Assembly: GCA_017979445.1 (NCBI GenBank)
Contig: CM030716.1
Location: forward strand, 17,503,443 to 17,567,442
Source: Akebia trifoliata
Taxonomy: Eukaryota > Streptophyta > Magnoliopsida > Ranunculales > Lardizabalaceae
Length of the DNA stretch: 64,000 nt
Direction: 5' to 3'
The position numbers and the translations under genes are program-made. Shown here one piece after another: positions 19,715 to 30,773 of the stretch (its first letter is position 1; every line of letters begins with the position of its first letter). Below the pieces are notes generated by a model, which was not told the DNA's origin, did no database searches, and saw nothing but the letters and a program-made list of their open reading frames with translations.

Positions 19715-19940
19715 ATTGCTCTAATTTTTGCCTAGATCGCCTTTCCAGGTTTTCAATCTATCGAGCTTGCTCTAACTTTTGCCTAGATTGCCTTTTCAGG
19801 TTTTCAATCTAACGAGCTTTTTCTTTTTTTTCTTGGCTCTGATTGTTGCCAAAGTTGTCCTTTCAGATTTTCAACTTTGCGAGCTTGCCTTAATTTTTGC
19901 CTAAGTCGCCTTTTTCGGGTTTTCAACTTAGCAGGCTTCA
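19715..19940 (-). repeat. About 50-bp degenerate repeats encoding basic helical segments
   Basis: Four units contain ttgcctagattgccttttcagg and tttcaatctagcgagctt-type words, each coding (minus strand) a Lys/Arg-rich heptad-like stretch such as KLRQARKVENLKGQL. The same array is at 61996-62215 and 48630-48860. Confidence 0.65.
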
Positions 19941-20127
19941 TCATTTTTTTTATCTTTTTTCTTTTCCTCTGACCTTCTAGAATTACTGTCTGATCATGTT
20001 CTACTACCCTTCTTGACCTTTTCACACGGTACTTAGGAGGACTTTTATAGGTAGGTTTGGGACTGGGCATAAAATGAAAGGGATTTTGAGGCTCAAAAAC
20101 CCAAATGCCCCTTGTGTGGCATTTCAT
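19804..20127 (-). CDS. Small basic ORF of the Tat-like element, function unknown
   Basis: 107 codons; it begins MKCHTRGIWVFEPQNPF, has a Pro/Lys-rich middle (SPPKYRVKRSRR) and a C-terminal basic, possibly helical repeat region (KTRKRRLRQKLRQARKVENL). It lies downstream of the integrase remnant and upstream of the hairpin array. The equivalent stretches at 48440-48860 and 62000-62410 can be aligned but carry frame changes and stops. That argues it is either the decayed tail of pol or not under selection in this family. I recognise no domain. Confidence 0.35.
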   Translation of the reverse strand: MKCHTRGIWVFEPQNPFHFMPSPKPTYKSPPKYRVKRSRRVVEHDQTVILEGQRKRKKIKKMMKPAKLKTRKRRLRQKLRQARKVENLKGQLWQQSEPRKKRKSSLD

Positions 20128-20439
20128 TTAAACTTTTTCTTAAATTTTCTTCCCCATTCTTTTGAATTTTTTCTTTTTAGATTTTTTCTTCATCGGGGAA
20201 ATCTATTTTATTTTGAGGTGTGGTCGGGCCTGAAGTAACTTCTCAGGTTGCCTACGTACCCCAAATTTTTTGGAATCAGACCAAAACGTAGTTCGGATTT
20301 TTCCCTCCCCTGGGTTAGGTAATCAGGCTAAGAAGTAAAAGGCACAATTTTTCTCTTTTTAAACAGGCTGCAAAGGGCTGAGAAAGGATATAATGAACTG
20401 GGTAGTAGGAAAATTGATTCGGCCAAAGATGGCCTCCTT

Positions 20440-21365
20440 AAATGTAGTACCATTTGATCCGGTCAAGGTTGGTTGACTCTGGTAGTTCACTTCCATCATG
20501 ATCTTGAAGTCTGACAACTTTTCCAGACAGTATTTCATTACTGAATGAATTTTTCCAATTGGGTTCAGACTTTTTCCTATAGTCGAGGAGGAGTGTTCAA
20601 TTTTCTTTGAAATCTGATAGTTACATCCTTGACTTGTAAATAATGAGCTTTGACCAAATGCACAAGTGACTCTTCTTAGATAAGCTTGCACATGGTACAG
20701 GGCTTTAACTCGTTTTCTTCGATCAAGTTTAATTATTCATACTGCTGACGAACCCAATCTGTTTCTAACAAATGATTTTCCAACAAGACCCTGAGAGACT
20801 AAATTTCCATTTAAACTAGCAAGACTGCTTCCATGCCATACACTAAGGAGTAGGGAGTAGCTCCACTAGAGGATCGAATTGAAGTTCGATATGTCCATAG
20901 TGTGAATGATAATTTTTCTAACCAATCTCGATGTGATTGTCACATTTTCCTGATGATAGTCTTGAGACTCTTACTGACTGCTTCAACCGTTCCATTGATC
21001 TGAGAACGGTAGGGGGATGATTTGTGCTTCCAGATCTTCAACTTTAAACATAGAGTAATGATTTATGCTTTGAAGTACGACCCATTATCAGAGATTAGTT
21101 CAAAAGGTACTCCCATATCGACTGATAATATATGATTTGAAACTCAAGATGTAGTGATGATAACACTGATACATTTTTATAACATCTTCTTTGATTCCAT
21201 TGATATAGACGAGTATCCATTCCATGTTGAACAACACCCAAGCTTGTACCTAACATACCCTCATATGATCACACGAACAAGTCTTTTGAAATTTCTGAGT
21301 AAATTCATTATCCCCTCGTGTTCCTTTAGGGATAAGATGGTTTCTATTTGAATCTCTTTAGGAAT
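20440..21365 (-). pseudogene. Ty3-type pol remnant: pre-RT linker joined to integrase, no RT
   Basis: Minus-strand reading starts with the linker that normally precedes RT (PKEIQIETILSLKEH near 21350). It then jumps into the integrase core (MGVPFELISDNGSYFKA near 21080-21130, INGTVEAV near 20990), then RSSSGATPYSLVYGM near 20840 and a decayed integrase tail (20440-20700). Frameshifts and stops break it repeatedly. RT and RNase H, about 1.5-2 kb in intact relatives, are missing at exactly the same point as in 47170-48108 and 62738-63672. Confidence 0.7.
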
Positions 21366-22139
21366 TATTTTTTGTTCCGAGGTCAAAGACCTTTCCTTTC
21401 TCGATTAAAGGTTGAGCCCGACTCTTATCTTCTTGTTCAGAAACGAAATCTATCAAATTATTAGTTAATTCGTTAATGCGCTCGAGGTATTCAAAAATTT
21501 CCTTTATCCGATCAATTTCAGATGGGGCAACAGACACCTATAGATTCGATGAACTAACTTGACACCAATAGGAAAGAGTAGACTCAATCTAAGGAAGATA
21601 TGACCTTGCTGGAAAAAGGGACTCGAGCTAACCCAAATGACTCTTGAAAACTCAAGATAAGTACTCATACGAGTTTGATTAGGACTGAAGACTGAGATAT
21701 TGCTTATAACCGGTAGGATTGAAGCACTATGATCTTTAAAGAACAACTGGACGATGTTGAAAAATTTTGAGGTCATTTCTGACTGTTTGACTTGATCTTG
21801 ACGTTTACTCTAACTGACCGGATTTACAACCCTAGCTAGACGATAGACGGTTGAGCTTAGATACAATGATAACCCTTAAACCTCTTTGAAGGTGAATTTA
21901 ACCAATTTCAGTGTCACTCCCTTGATAACATTTTAAATGAACCTTGAGATTTTATTGACTTTTGTGCACCAATCCATTAAATAATTCATCAATTCAATGA
22001 TTATTCAGAAGAAAAATAATTATGTTGCACTCTTGAAAATTATTGAAAAATAATGTTTTTATTATATTAAAATTTTCACAAATCTTATTATTTTTTGCAA
22101 CATTTTTTGGTAGTTTTCCAAGGTCCATAAAAACTTTTC
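21366..22139 (-). other. Internal region of uncertain nature
   Basis: A minus-strand frame at 21504-21776 reads a segment (FFNIVQLFFKDHSASILPV) that is partly kept at 46760-46865 in the plus-strand element, so some coding past is possible (gag or protease side). No motif is recognisable. Confidence 0.35.
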
Positions 22140-22440
22140 ATGCAAAAAATAGATCTTTTGCAAATTATTTTTCCTTCTTTTCCTTTTCTTTTGGAAAACA
22201 TTTTCTTCTGAAAAATATTTTTTCTCTGAAAAATAGTTTTTATTTGGAAAGCATCTTCTCTTGGAAAATCTTGTTTTTATGGAAAATATTTTTTTGGAAA
22301 ACGTTTTTTCTTAGAGAACATTTTTTTTTTAGAGAATAACACTTTTTTGAAAAACACTTCTTTTGGAAAATATTTTTTTCTGGAAAATACTTTCCCTTTG
22401 TAAATTATTTTTCTTCTTTGAAAATTTGATTTTTATTTCG
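22140..22440. repeat. Degenerate ggaaaa/ttttcc repeats
   Basis: Irregular 20-30-bp repeats of ttttggaaaacattttc type are strongly strand-asymmetric. They correspond to 46085-46470 (opposite orientation). No coding sense is apparent. Confidence 0.65.
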
Positions 22441-22580
22441 ATTTAAATGGCCCGATCCATTAGGATTGTTGGATCGAGTTGGGCTGGGTCATTTGCAAGA
22501 GATGGATTTTTTATTGGGTCGGTGCACCCATTTTAATTTTCAAAAATAACATTTTTTATCCTTGAGGACAATCATACACT

Positions 22581-23480
22581 TTGATCTCATCATTCACATA
22601 CATCCATTTCATCATTCACATGCATTCTGATATCATCATTCACATACATTCATATCAATCACAAAGTCTCACAAGATTCCATTCAATGAACAACCCGGGA
22701 ACACCCACGATAAGTTCGAGTCGTGACCTATTGGGAAGGTTTCTAGACTCTAAGCTTACTACGTGCAATGCATTTTTATCTAGCCACCCTTGCCCAAGCA
22801 CACCTATATACCTTTCGATACGTGGTGACTTGGTTTGATATACCGTATAGGTGATAATCTAAAATCTCAATTCACTTCTCTGAAGCCAAAAACAGCCAGT
22901 TTGATCTCCAGTTGAGAGGTGGCGCACAATGCTGAGCAAGGGCCCACTTAAATACCTCTCGTCTAGAATAGACGTAGTCTATCCCCCTCGTACAGTAGGG
23001 TACAGCGGGGCAAGATCTGCTTAGGTACCGGTTTTGACCAAGAAGTGCAATTGATACATTTAGATTATCTTTTATACCTACGGGTACGAGTCAAGGGTTG
23101 TAGCTTTCATAAATGGTTTGGCATCCCACGAGGGGACCGACCACGTACTAGTACTACGTTGGCAAACGGGACATGTGACTGTGTGGCTCACAATAGGTCA
23201 AAGGCTCAGGTCGCTCCAGCCTGGGTGCATCAACATACTTCTCAGAATCACCTGATCAGATGGTATTGATGCCCCCAGTTTGATATACCCTAAGGTACGT
23301 GACTGGAGTTGTGGGTTTCATGAATGACGTCGCATCTCCGAAGAGACCGGGCCACGCACTAGTGCCACGTTGGCTATATGGGACGTGTAAGTGCTCAAAA
23401 CAGTAAACGTGCATGTGGTGTGTGCAAAACAGGGTGGGGTATGCCCGAGGCCTTTTCCAAACAAAATGGGCCCACAAACC
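22581..23480 (-). repeat. Conserved Tat-like leader module, copy 2
   Basis: Full-length match to 1-860 and to the reverse complement of 45083-45960. It holds segments also present in the Athila leader (28373-28520): a ggtggcgcacaatgctgag-like word, gaatagac.gagtctatccc, and gaccaagaagtgcaattg. Confidence 0.75.
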
Positions 23481-25463
23481 CAATCAATCCAATCATTATA
23501 TGAATATTTAATCGATATAAGCACTATTTCAATCACATGAATATTAAAAATACCAATCCGATCACATTCCATCATATCAACCTCATAATCAATATCAAAC
23601 GTGTATTTCAAACAGGATTATGGCATGTTAGAAAGGCGATTAACAATTAAATCGAATCATTAAAATAAACCCCTAGCTCCAAGTCTAAAAAAAAAATTAT
23701 ATGGTTCAATCAAGGTTATTTTGGGGCGACCCTAAATTCAATATTGAAATGTGCATACGGAAACCCTTTATTTCTTTATCCAAAACAAATGGATTTGCCC
23801 TATTTCAATTTCTTTTCAATCAGAATTATTTTAGGTGATCTTAACCAAATTGATATTTTTGAGGATATGGGATTATGAACAAAATAACAATCGTTGGGAT
23901 GAGAATTTATGATGATTTTTAAACAAATTGAGAGAGAAGAAAAAGAATAAAAAAACATTTTTTTTTTAAAACAAATCGATTTTTTTTTATTTTTATAAAC
24001 AAACTTAAAAAACACAAATTTTTTTTTTAAAACCATTAAAAAGACAACAAGCAAAAACAATAGAGAAAAATTAAATAATAAATAGAAAATAAAAAATAAA
24101 GAAAAGGCAATTTTGTAGGTTGTTGTTAGCCATAACAACTAACCATCGTTTTCAATAAATAGGGGGTGTGTCCTTAGTAAAACCGAAATTCTGTTTAACT
24201 CTCACACCAACTTCTCCATTGATTCAGCCATGTTCACCATTTAAAAAAAAAAAACAGAGAACGATTTATCTTCTTATACAATCGGTTGAGGCTAGTCCCA
24301 ATGATCACTGATCTCATGCGTTTTTAAATCTGAATTACATACAGAAAAACACTGCCATTAATGGTTTTTAAAAATTCAAAACCGATGCAAGAACGCAATG
24401 GAACCCACGGTCTCTGACGTCGATTATAAGATCCCCCTTCTTCGATCGAATATTGCAGCCCAAAACAGTCGCAAAACTCAATGGAACCCACGATTTTCAA
24501 TTTCTATCATCAATTACATGATCCTTTCTCTTAATTCGAAACATGGCAAAATTTATATTCAGAAACTCAAGCTCAGATTTTCGCCAATGGCCCAAACCGA
24601 ACCAAAGGGTTTTCCTTTTTAAATTGATCTATTAACCCTCCACTCAAGGTAAAGAAAACGATCAGATTTTAGGGGTGTAAAGCAAATGGCCGAAATTTTC
24701 TAAGTCTCTGTTGGAGACAACAGAGACGTTTGGGAGAGATGAATTAATAAAATGAAAATTGATTTAAAAAAGAGTTTAACAATTAAAACATCGTTTTTTA
24801 CTCAGGACACACCAACCAAAAAACGCTGCTGTCCTTAATCTTGTTGGATTTTTCTTATCTTTTTTTTTTTTAAAAAAACATCCAAAAACCTCCTTTTTTT
24901 AAAAAAAAACTTGCTGCCATTGCTGACAGCATGTTGGTAAAAAAAAATTTTAAAAAAACAAACCACCATCCACCCTTTTATTTTTTAGTTAGGAACAACA
25001 TGACCCAAATAATAATAAAAAATGATTTGATCAATGAGAAAGAGGGCTTGAAGATAGAAGAATAAATATTTATTTTCTCTTTGATGCTATTCATTATGTA
25101 TCGATTGAGAAAAAGGAAAAAAAAATGAGATAAAAAAAATAAACTAAAATAAAATAACTACATGATGAAAAGAGAATTTTTTCACTCCATATCCCAACCA
25201 TCGTTATTCCATCCTTCAATAAACTTAACCTCTTGAAATCTTACATCATTTAGGATCACCCTAAGTAACCATCGATTGAACCAAAGCAAATAATATGGTG
25301 GAGTAACATACTCTAAATCGAATCAAATAATACTAAAAGATGATACAATCCAAAATTCTAAACTAACAAAAATAAACAAAATAAAAAATAAAATAAAATG
25401 AAATAAACTAGGTTTACATAGCGATGTTCCCTTACTTGGGGTTTTTCAAGTTTGATCCTCAAT
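23481..25463 (-). other. Variable AT-rich leader, no gene recognised
   Basis: It is poorly conserved with the other copies except near the primer site (25190-25463). It holds long A/T runs, two short repeats of aatggaacccacg near 24400-24490 and the inverted repeat at 24704-24727. Short frames show no domain. Confidence 0.5.
24704..24727. repeat. Perfect 10-bp inverted repeat around GAGA
   Basis: Arms gtctctgttg and caacagagac flank gaga. It is related to the 52-bp repeats at 2005-2160 in another copy's leader. Confidence 0.75.
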
Positions 25464-25482
25464 GTCCCCAGCGGAGTCGCCA
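25464..25482 (-). other. Primer-binding site, tRNA-Arg
   Basis: The minus strand reads tggcgactccgctggggac, an exact complement over its first 18 bases of the tRNA-Arg(ACG) 3' end as I remember it, one base from the LTR. Confidence 0.8.
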
Positions 25483-25483
25483 C

Positions 25484-27278
25484 TGAAAGCGCCCTCGATC
25501 CGCGGGGTGCGCGGATCCGCTTTTGACCCTTGAGGTTTGGGAGTCGCCACCTAGTTATTACGGTCTAGGAACCAAATTGACCCTACAATGGATAAAAAGA
25601 ACTAATCTACTATAGAAATCTGAATTCGGGGATCATGTTACGGGGTTGGAAGGTGTTAGGCACCAACCCCGCCCGGCCAATGCCGGTCTCTACTTATCCC
25701 AAATAGATCTACATCGCTAATGATAAACCTAGATTAAATAAATAAATAAATAAAATAAACTTACCTTTGATCTGCAAAAGTGGTATTCCCTCAGATCTGG
25801 TGAAAATGGCTCCTTGTACCGTGTTCCTTACTTCGTTCTATCTCCGGATCTGATTTCTGATCTCCGAGGTAAGGTATCTCCTTCTTGGATCTGGGTGCTT
25901 CGAATTTGTTGTGGATTTTTAGGATGTTTTTGAGAGGTTTTTGGGTGTTTTTTAGGCTAAAATCGGAGTAGGGGTGTTAGGGAAGGAGTTGGGGCTCCAA
26001 AATTAGGGTTTTAGAGAGGTTGTGGAGGCTTCTTCACCTACTTTTCCTAGGGTTTTTTCTTTGATACGAAAATAGGGTGTGGAGGCTCCTATTTATAAAG
26101 TTTTTAGAAGCATTTAGGGTTTGATTAGGGTTTCTTTTTAGGGTTTCAATTAGGGTTTTGACTTAGTCTTTAGGGTTTTAGGGTTTTGACTTTAGTCTTA
26201 TGAGATTGACTTGATTAGTTTTAGATTAGGGTTTGGATTTAGGGTTTTGACCTTAGTCTTATGAGATTGACTTGATTAATTTAGATTAGGGTTTGGATTT
26301 AGGGTTTTGACCTTAGTCTTATGAGATTGACTTGATTAATTTAGATTAGGGTTTTGATTTAGGGTTTTGACCTTAGTCTTATGAGATTGACTCGATTAGT
26401 ACCTTGACTTCAGTCTTGCTTGATTGACTTTAATTTTGACTTCAGTCTCACTTGATTGACTTTAATACCTTGACTTCAGTCTTGCTTGATTTACTTTTAA
26501 TTTTTGGAGAACCCCCTTATATTATATCTTTAATTCTTTGGACCCCCAAATGGAGGGGTCCTTAAAGAAATATCCCACGAACCCTCAACAATTTTGCCTG
26601 AGAGTCCAATTAATCGATTTTTTAGGTTCAACTTTTTAAATTAATTTCATTAATGTTTCACTTTAATTATTTAATGTTTTATTTATTAATTTCGAATTTT
26701 TTAATTATGAAAATTGTGAAATTACCGTTTTGCCCTCGGAGAGGATTTTTTACGTTTTAAGTCGTTTTTCAATGTTCCAGGATGTTTTTGAATCAGTTTT
26801 TCGTAAGGAATTCAATGGGAATGTTGGTTTTTGTCATTTATGAAGTTTTTTGTATGAAATGATCGTGAATTTTATGAGGGGTATTTTCGTAATTTTGTCA
26901 AATTTTGTGAAAATTGGCGAAGTAGTTTACTTGGTTTCGATTTGTTGTTTTATGTGTTTGAACGGATTTTCCTAAGTGTAATGTAGGCTCTAAGGTTGTT
27001 TTGAGGTTAGGGGTATTTTGGTAATTTAATCATTTTTAGTGATTTTTATCGTGAAGCTTCTTTTTAGTTTGCAAGATGATGATTTCTATGTTTCTGGGGT
27101 CGTATTTTCCTAGTGTAGCGTGATTTCTAAGTTTTGTCAGTTCGAGATACCTCATCCGGATTTCAGAAACATATCTGATAACAAAATAAAGCATTGGAAT
27201 AGACATCCATCATTGGGAACCTTTGCGGTCGGGTTGACGACTTGATTAATCAGGCAGATGCAAAATGGGGTGTCTACA
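25484..27278 (-). repeat. 5' LTR of the complete element
   Basis: The edges tgaaagcgccc and ggggtgtctaca are followed by the target duplication atgac. TATA box at 26089-26100 and telobox-like cluster at 26115-26390, both on the transcribed minus strand. Confidence 0.9.
26089..26100 (-). promoter_or_regulatory. TATA box of the 5' LTR
   Basis: The minus strand reads ctttataaatag. This is the only intact-element promoter on this strand in the window. Confidence 0.6.
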
Positions 27279-28250
27279 ATGACGCACAAAGAACTTGGTT
27301 TGACAGTCACTTCCGAAACTGTACGATGGCCTAGGTGAGATTTGGATGCTGAGATGGTAAACGTTTCTAACTTCTTCTTGAGATTGTTCATGCCACTCAC
27401 TAGACTAGACATGAAATTTTTTAGATCAATGTCTGCCTTCATCTCATACATGTCTGTCTTCCTAACCGGATCATCTCTATCAAACTCTTCCTAGTTAGTG
27501 CTCCAATTTTGAGCACTCTCCACTAACTCTACAAAGAAATCGTATGCTTGGTTGGGAGTCTGGTTCATGAACTGACCCTTATGCATTGACTCAACTAAGG
27601 TACGTTGATTCTTTGTTAATCTTCTATAAAAACTTTGCACCAACTGTGCTTTGTCAATGCCATGGTGTGGGCACTTGACCAATAAATCATTGAATATTTT
27701 CCAAGTTTATGAAAATTCATTATCAGGACGGGTTTTAAAACTTCTAATGCAGTCCTTTATTTTTTCAGTTTTGACCACGGGGTAGAATTTGGCTATAAAT
27801 ATCTTCGATAGAATATCCCAGGTGGCGAATTGGGTGCTAGGGAGTTTGACCATGTAATTGCATGGTCTTCTAGGGATAACGGGAACAAAATAAGCTTGAT
27901 ACTCTCCTCATCTAGATTTTGATTTCTAAAAGTTTGACATATAGTCAAGAATCGATTAAGGTGGGTGTAAGGTTGTTCATGCTCTAAACCGTAGAACTTA
28001 GGGAGCATATTGATGATGGCAGTCCTAATTCAAACTGAGGTGCATTATTCAATGGTAACACAATGCATGTAGGAAGAGATGCGGAAGCTGGAGCGAAGAG
28101 CTGATTAAGAGTTCGCTCTCGATCATCCATCATAACTACTGATGGTGTCTTGTATGCCCTACTAATCGTACGTTCGATCTCATGATCAAATGGTTCTAAT
28201 ACGTTGCTCTGTGAATGTCTACCAAGCATGCAAATCACACAGTTGATCAA
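27279..28250 (-). pseudogene. Athila-type gag, N-terminal and central part
   Basis: Reading from 28250: RTLNQLFAPASASLPTCIVL, then LPKFYGLEHEQPYTHLNRFL and SLEDHAITW (27800-28010), then KCPHHGIDKAQLVQSFYRRL and a QWSTN-like end (27491-27680). These are in the order and spacing of the plant Athila gag core. Several frameshifts separate the pieces. The last codons before 27279 (SSLCVI) begin a zinc knuckle that is completed at 15613, so the Tat-like element landed inside it. The protein would be the structural Gag; no functional copy remains. Confidence 0.8.
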
Positions 28251-28756
28251 ACAATTACAAAAAGAAAAGAGTAGAGCTAGATAGGTTGCCTAAAGCTAGA
28301 CAACTTTTAACTGGGTAGAGATAGCATAACTAGACTTCCAACTTGGTTCTATGAAGTCAATTTTGAATCATTCGGATCTTCAGATTGGAGGTGACGCATA
28401 ATGCATAAGTAAGGGCACTCTTAAATCACCTTCCTTTCTTGAATAGACTGAGTCTATCCCGTCAAAGGACAAGATCTTACTAGATATAAAAGATGACCAA
28501 AAAGTGCAATTGGCACAACTTGAAGCGGAATTTCTCCTTTTGAGCTCGTAGGCCCTATAGTCAAGTCTAATTGATTTTATATAATTTGATTGGATGACTA
28601 GTAAGTTGATTATTCTAATTAGAGTAAAGAATTGGTAATGACTTCCAATCCTTATCTTATCATGTCATCCCTAGGAGAGGGGTACACTTTACTATTTAAT
28701 TAACTATTTCACATGTGTGCAAATTGAAAAAATAATACACAAAGGCATGGAGTAAC
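28251..28756 (-). other. Athila leader upstream of gag
   Basis: Noncoding. Bases 28373-28520 are recognisably homologous to the Tat-like leader module (copy 2 at about 22880-23055), in the same orientation. Confidence 0.6.
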
Positions 28757-30442
28757 TGAAAGCGCCCTCGATCCGCGGGGTGCGCGGATCCGCTTTTGAC
28801 CCTTGAGGTTTGGGAGTCGCCACCTAGTTATTACGGTCTAGAAACCAAACTGGCTCTAAAATGGATAATAAACTAATCTACTACAGAAAAACTGAATCCG
28901 GGGATCACATTACGGGGTTGGAAGGTGTTAGGCACCAACCCCACCCGGCCAATGCCGGTCTCTACTTATCCCAAATAAGACTACATTGGTAATGATAAAA
29001 CCTAGATAAAAATATAACTGAAACGTTACCTTCGATACGTAAAAGTTCTATTTCCTCAGATCTGGTGAAACTGCTCCTTGTACCGTACTCCTTGCTTCGT
29101 TCTATCTCCGGATCTGATATCTGATCTCTGAGGCAAGGTATCTCCTTTTTGGATCTGGATTCTTCGAATTTGTTATGGATTCTAGGGTGTTTTAGAAAGG
29201 CTTTTAGGTGTTTTTTAGGCTAAAATCAAAGCATGGGTGTTAGGTAAGGAGTTGGGGCTTCAAAATTAGGATTTTGAGGAGGTTGTGGAGGCTTCTTCAC
29301 CTACTTTTTTAAGGATTTTTTCTTTGATACGAAAATAGGGTGTGGAGACTCCTATTTATAAAGTTTTTTAGAAGCATTAGGGTTTGATTAGGGTTTCTTT
29401 TAGAGTTTTAATTAGGATTTTGACTTTAGTCTTATGATATTGACTTAGTCTTTAGGGTTTCAATTTAGGATTTTGACTTTAGTCTTATGAGATTGACTTG
29501 ATTAGTTTAGATTAGGGTTTTGATTTAGGGTTTTGACTTTAGTCTTATGAGATTGATTTTAATACTTTGACTTTAGTCTTTCTTGGTTGGCTTTTAATAT
29601 CTTGACTTTAGTCTTACTTAATTGACTTTAAGATTGACTTTAGTCTTACTTGATTGACTTTAATTTTTGGAGAACCCCCTTTTATTATGTATTTAATTCT
29701 TTGGGCCCCCAAATGGAGGGGTCCTTGAATAAATATCCTAGCAACCATCAACAATTTTGCCTGAAAGCCTGATTGGTCGATTTTTTGGTTAAAATTTTTA
29801 AATTAATTTTATTAATGTTTCACTTTATATTATTTAATGGTTTATTAATTAATTTCATAATTTTTAATTATTAAAATTGTAAAATTATCGTTTTGCCCTC
29901 GGAGAGGATTTTTTACGTTTTAAGTTGTTTTTCAATGTTCCAGGATGTTTTGGAATCAATTTTTCATAAGGAATTCAATGGGAATATTGGTTTTTGTCAT
30001 TTATGAAGTTTTTTGTATGAAATGGTCGTGAACTTTATGAGGGGCATTTTCATAATTTTGTCAAATTCTGTGAAAATTGGCGAAATGATTTATTTGGTTT
30101 CGATTTATTATTTTATGTGTTTGAATGAGTTCTCCTAATCGTAACGTAGGCTCTAGGGTTGTTTTAATGTTAGGGGTATTTTTGTAATTTGATCATTTTT
30201 AGTGATTTTTATCGTGAAGCTTCTTTTTGGTCTGCAAGATGATGATTTCTATGTTTCTGGGGTCGTATTTTCCTAGCGTAGCGTGGTTTCTAAGTTTTGT
30301 CAGTTCGAGATACCTCATCTGAATTTCTGAAACATATTTGGTAACAAAATAAAGCATTGGAATAGACATCCATCATTGGGAACCGTTGCGATTGGGTTGA
30401 CGAGTTGATTAATCAGGCGAGTGCAAAAATGGGGTGTCTACA
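28757..30442 (-). repeat. Solo Tat-like LTR
   Basis: This is one LTR with intact edges (tgaaagcgccc and ggggtgtctaca), no primer site on its left and no polypurine tract on its right. The flanks are gtaac (28752-28756) and gtaat (30443-30447), a target duplication with one change. A solo LTR is the usual product of recombination between the two LTRs of a full element. It sits in the Athila leader. Confidence 0.85.
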
Positions 30443-30749
30443 GTAATCCACTAGCATAGAGAGGCATGGGTGTTTTAGGATTACCTCCCGTGCTAGACAG
30501 GGTGAAGACGGTTTGAGTTGACTTCGACCACCAATTCCAATTTTGGTGTGTGAACCTAAGAAGCCATGACGGTATTGTCCACCCGTCGTCCTTCCTTAGT
30601 CTATTACAATCCAAACCTTCTTGAATTATTAAAAAAAATTACAAGGAATCTTATAAAAGAGTTTCTAAAATAGAAAAATAAACCTAACTAAAGATTAAAG
30701 GAAATTGAAAGAAAAGAAAAAAAATATACACCACTACTACTTTTACCTT
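30443..30749 (-). other. Athila leader next to the primer site
   Basis: Noncoding continuation of the Athila leader on the far side of the solo LTR. No feature recognised. Confidence 0.5.
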
Positions 30750-30767
30750 TTCTCGGTAGCGACGCTA
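30750..30767 (-). other. Primer-binding site of the Athila element (diverged tRNA-Asp type)
   Basis: The minus strand reads tagcgtcgctaccgagaa after a short gaatttt spacer from the LTR. Athila elements typically have tggcgccgttgccgggga (tRNA-Asp) here; this copy shows scattered transitions from it. Confidence 0.65.
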
Positions 30768-30773
30768 AAATTC

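Larger units (their letters stand above)
15614..27278 (-). mobile_element. Complete non-autonomous Tat/Ogre-like retrotransposon
   Basis: Both LTRs are present (15614-17404 and 25484-27278, nearly identical), and the 5-bp target duplication atgac occurs at 15609-15613 and 27279-27283. In minus-strand order: 5' LTR, tRNA-Arg primer site, long leader, pol remnant (linker and integrase only), a repeat-bearing basic ORF, a 33/34-bp hairpin array, polypurine tract, 3' LTR. Gag, RT and RNase H are not recognisable, so movement must have relied on another element. The near-identical LTRs indicate a recent insertion. Confidence 0.88.
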
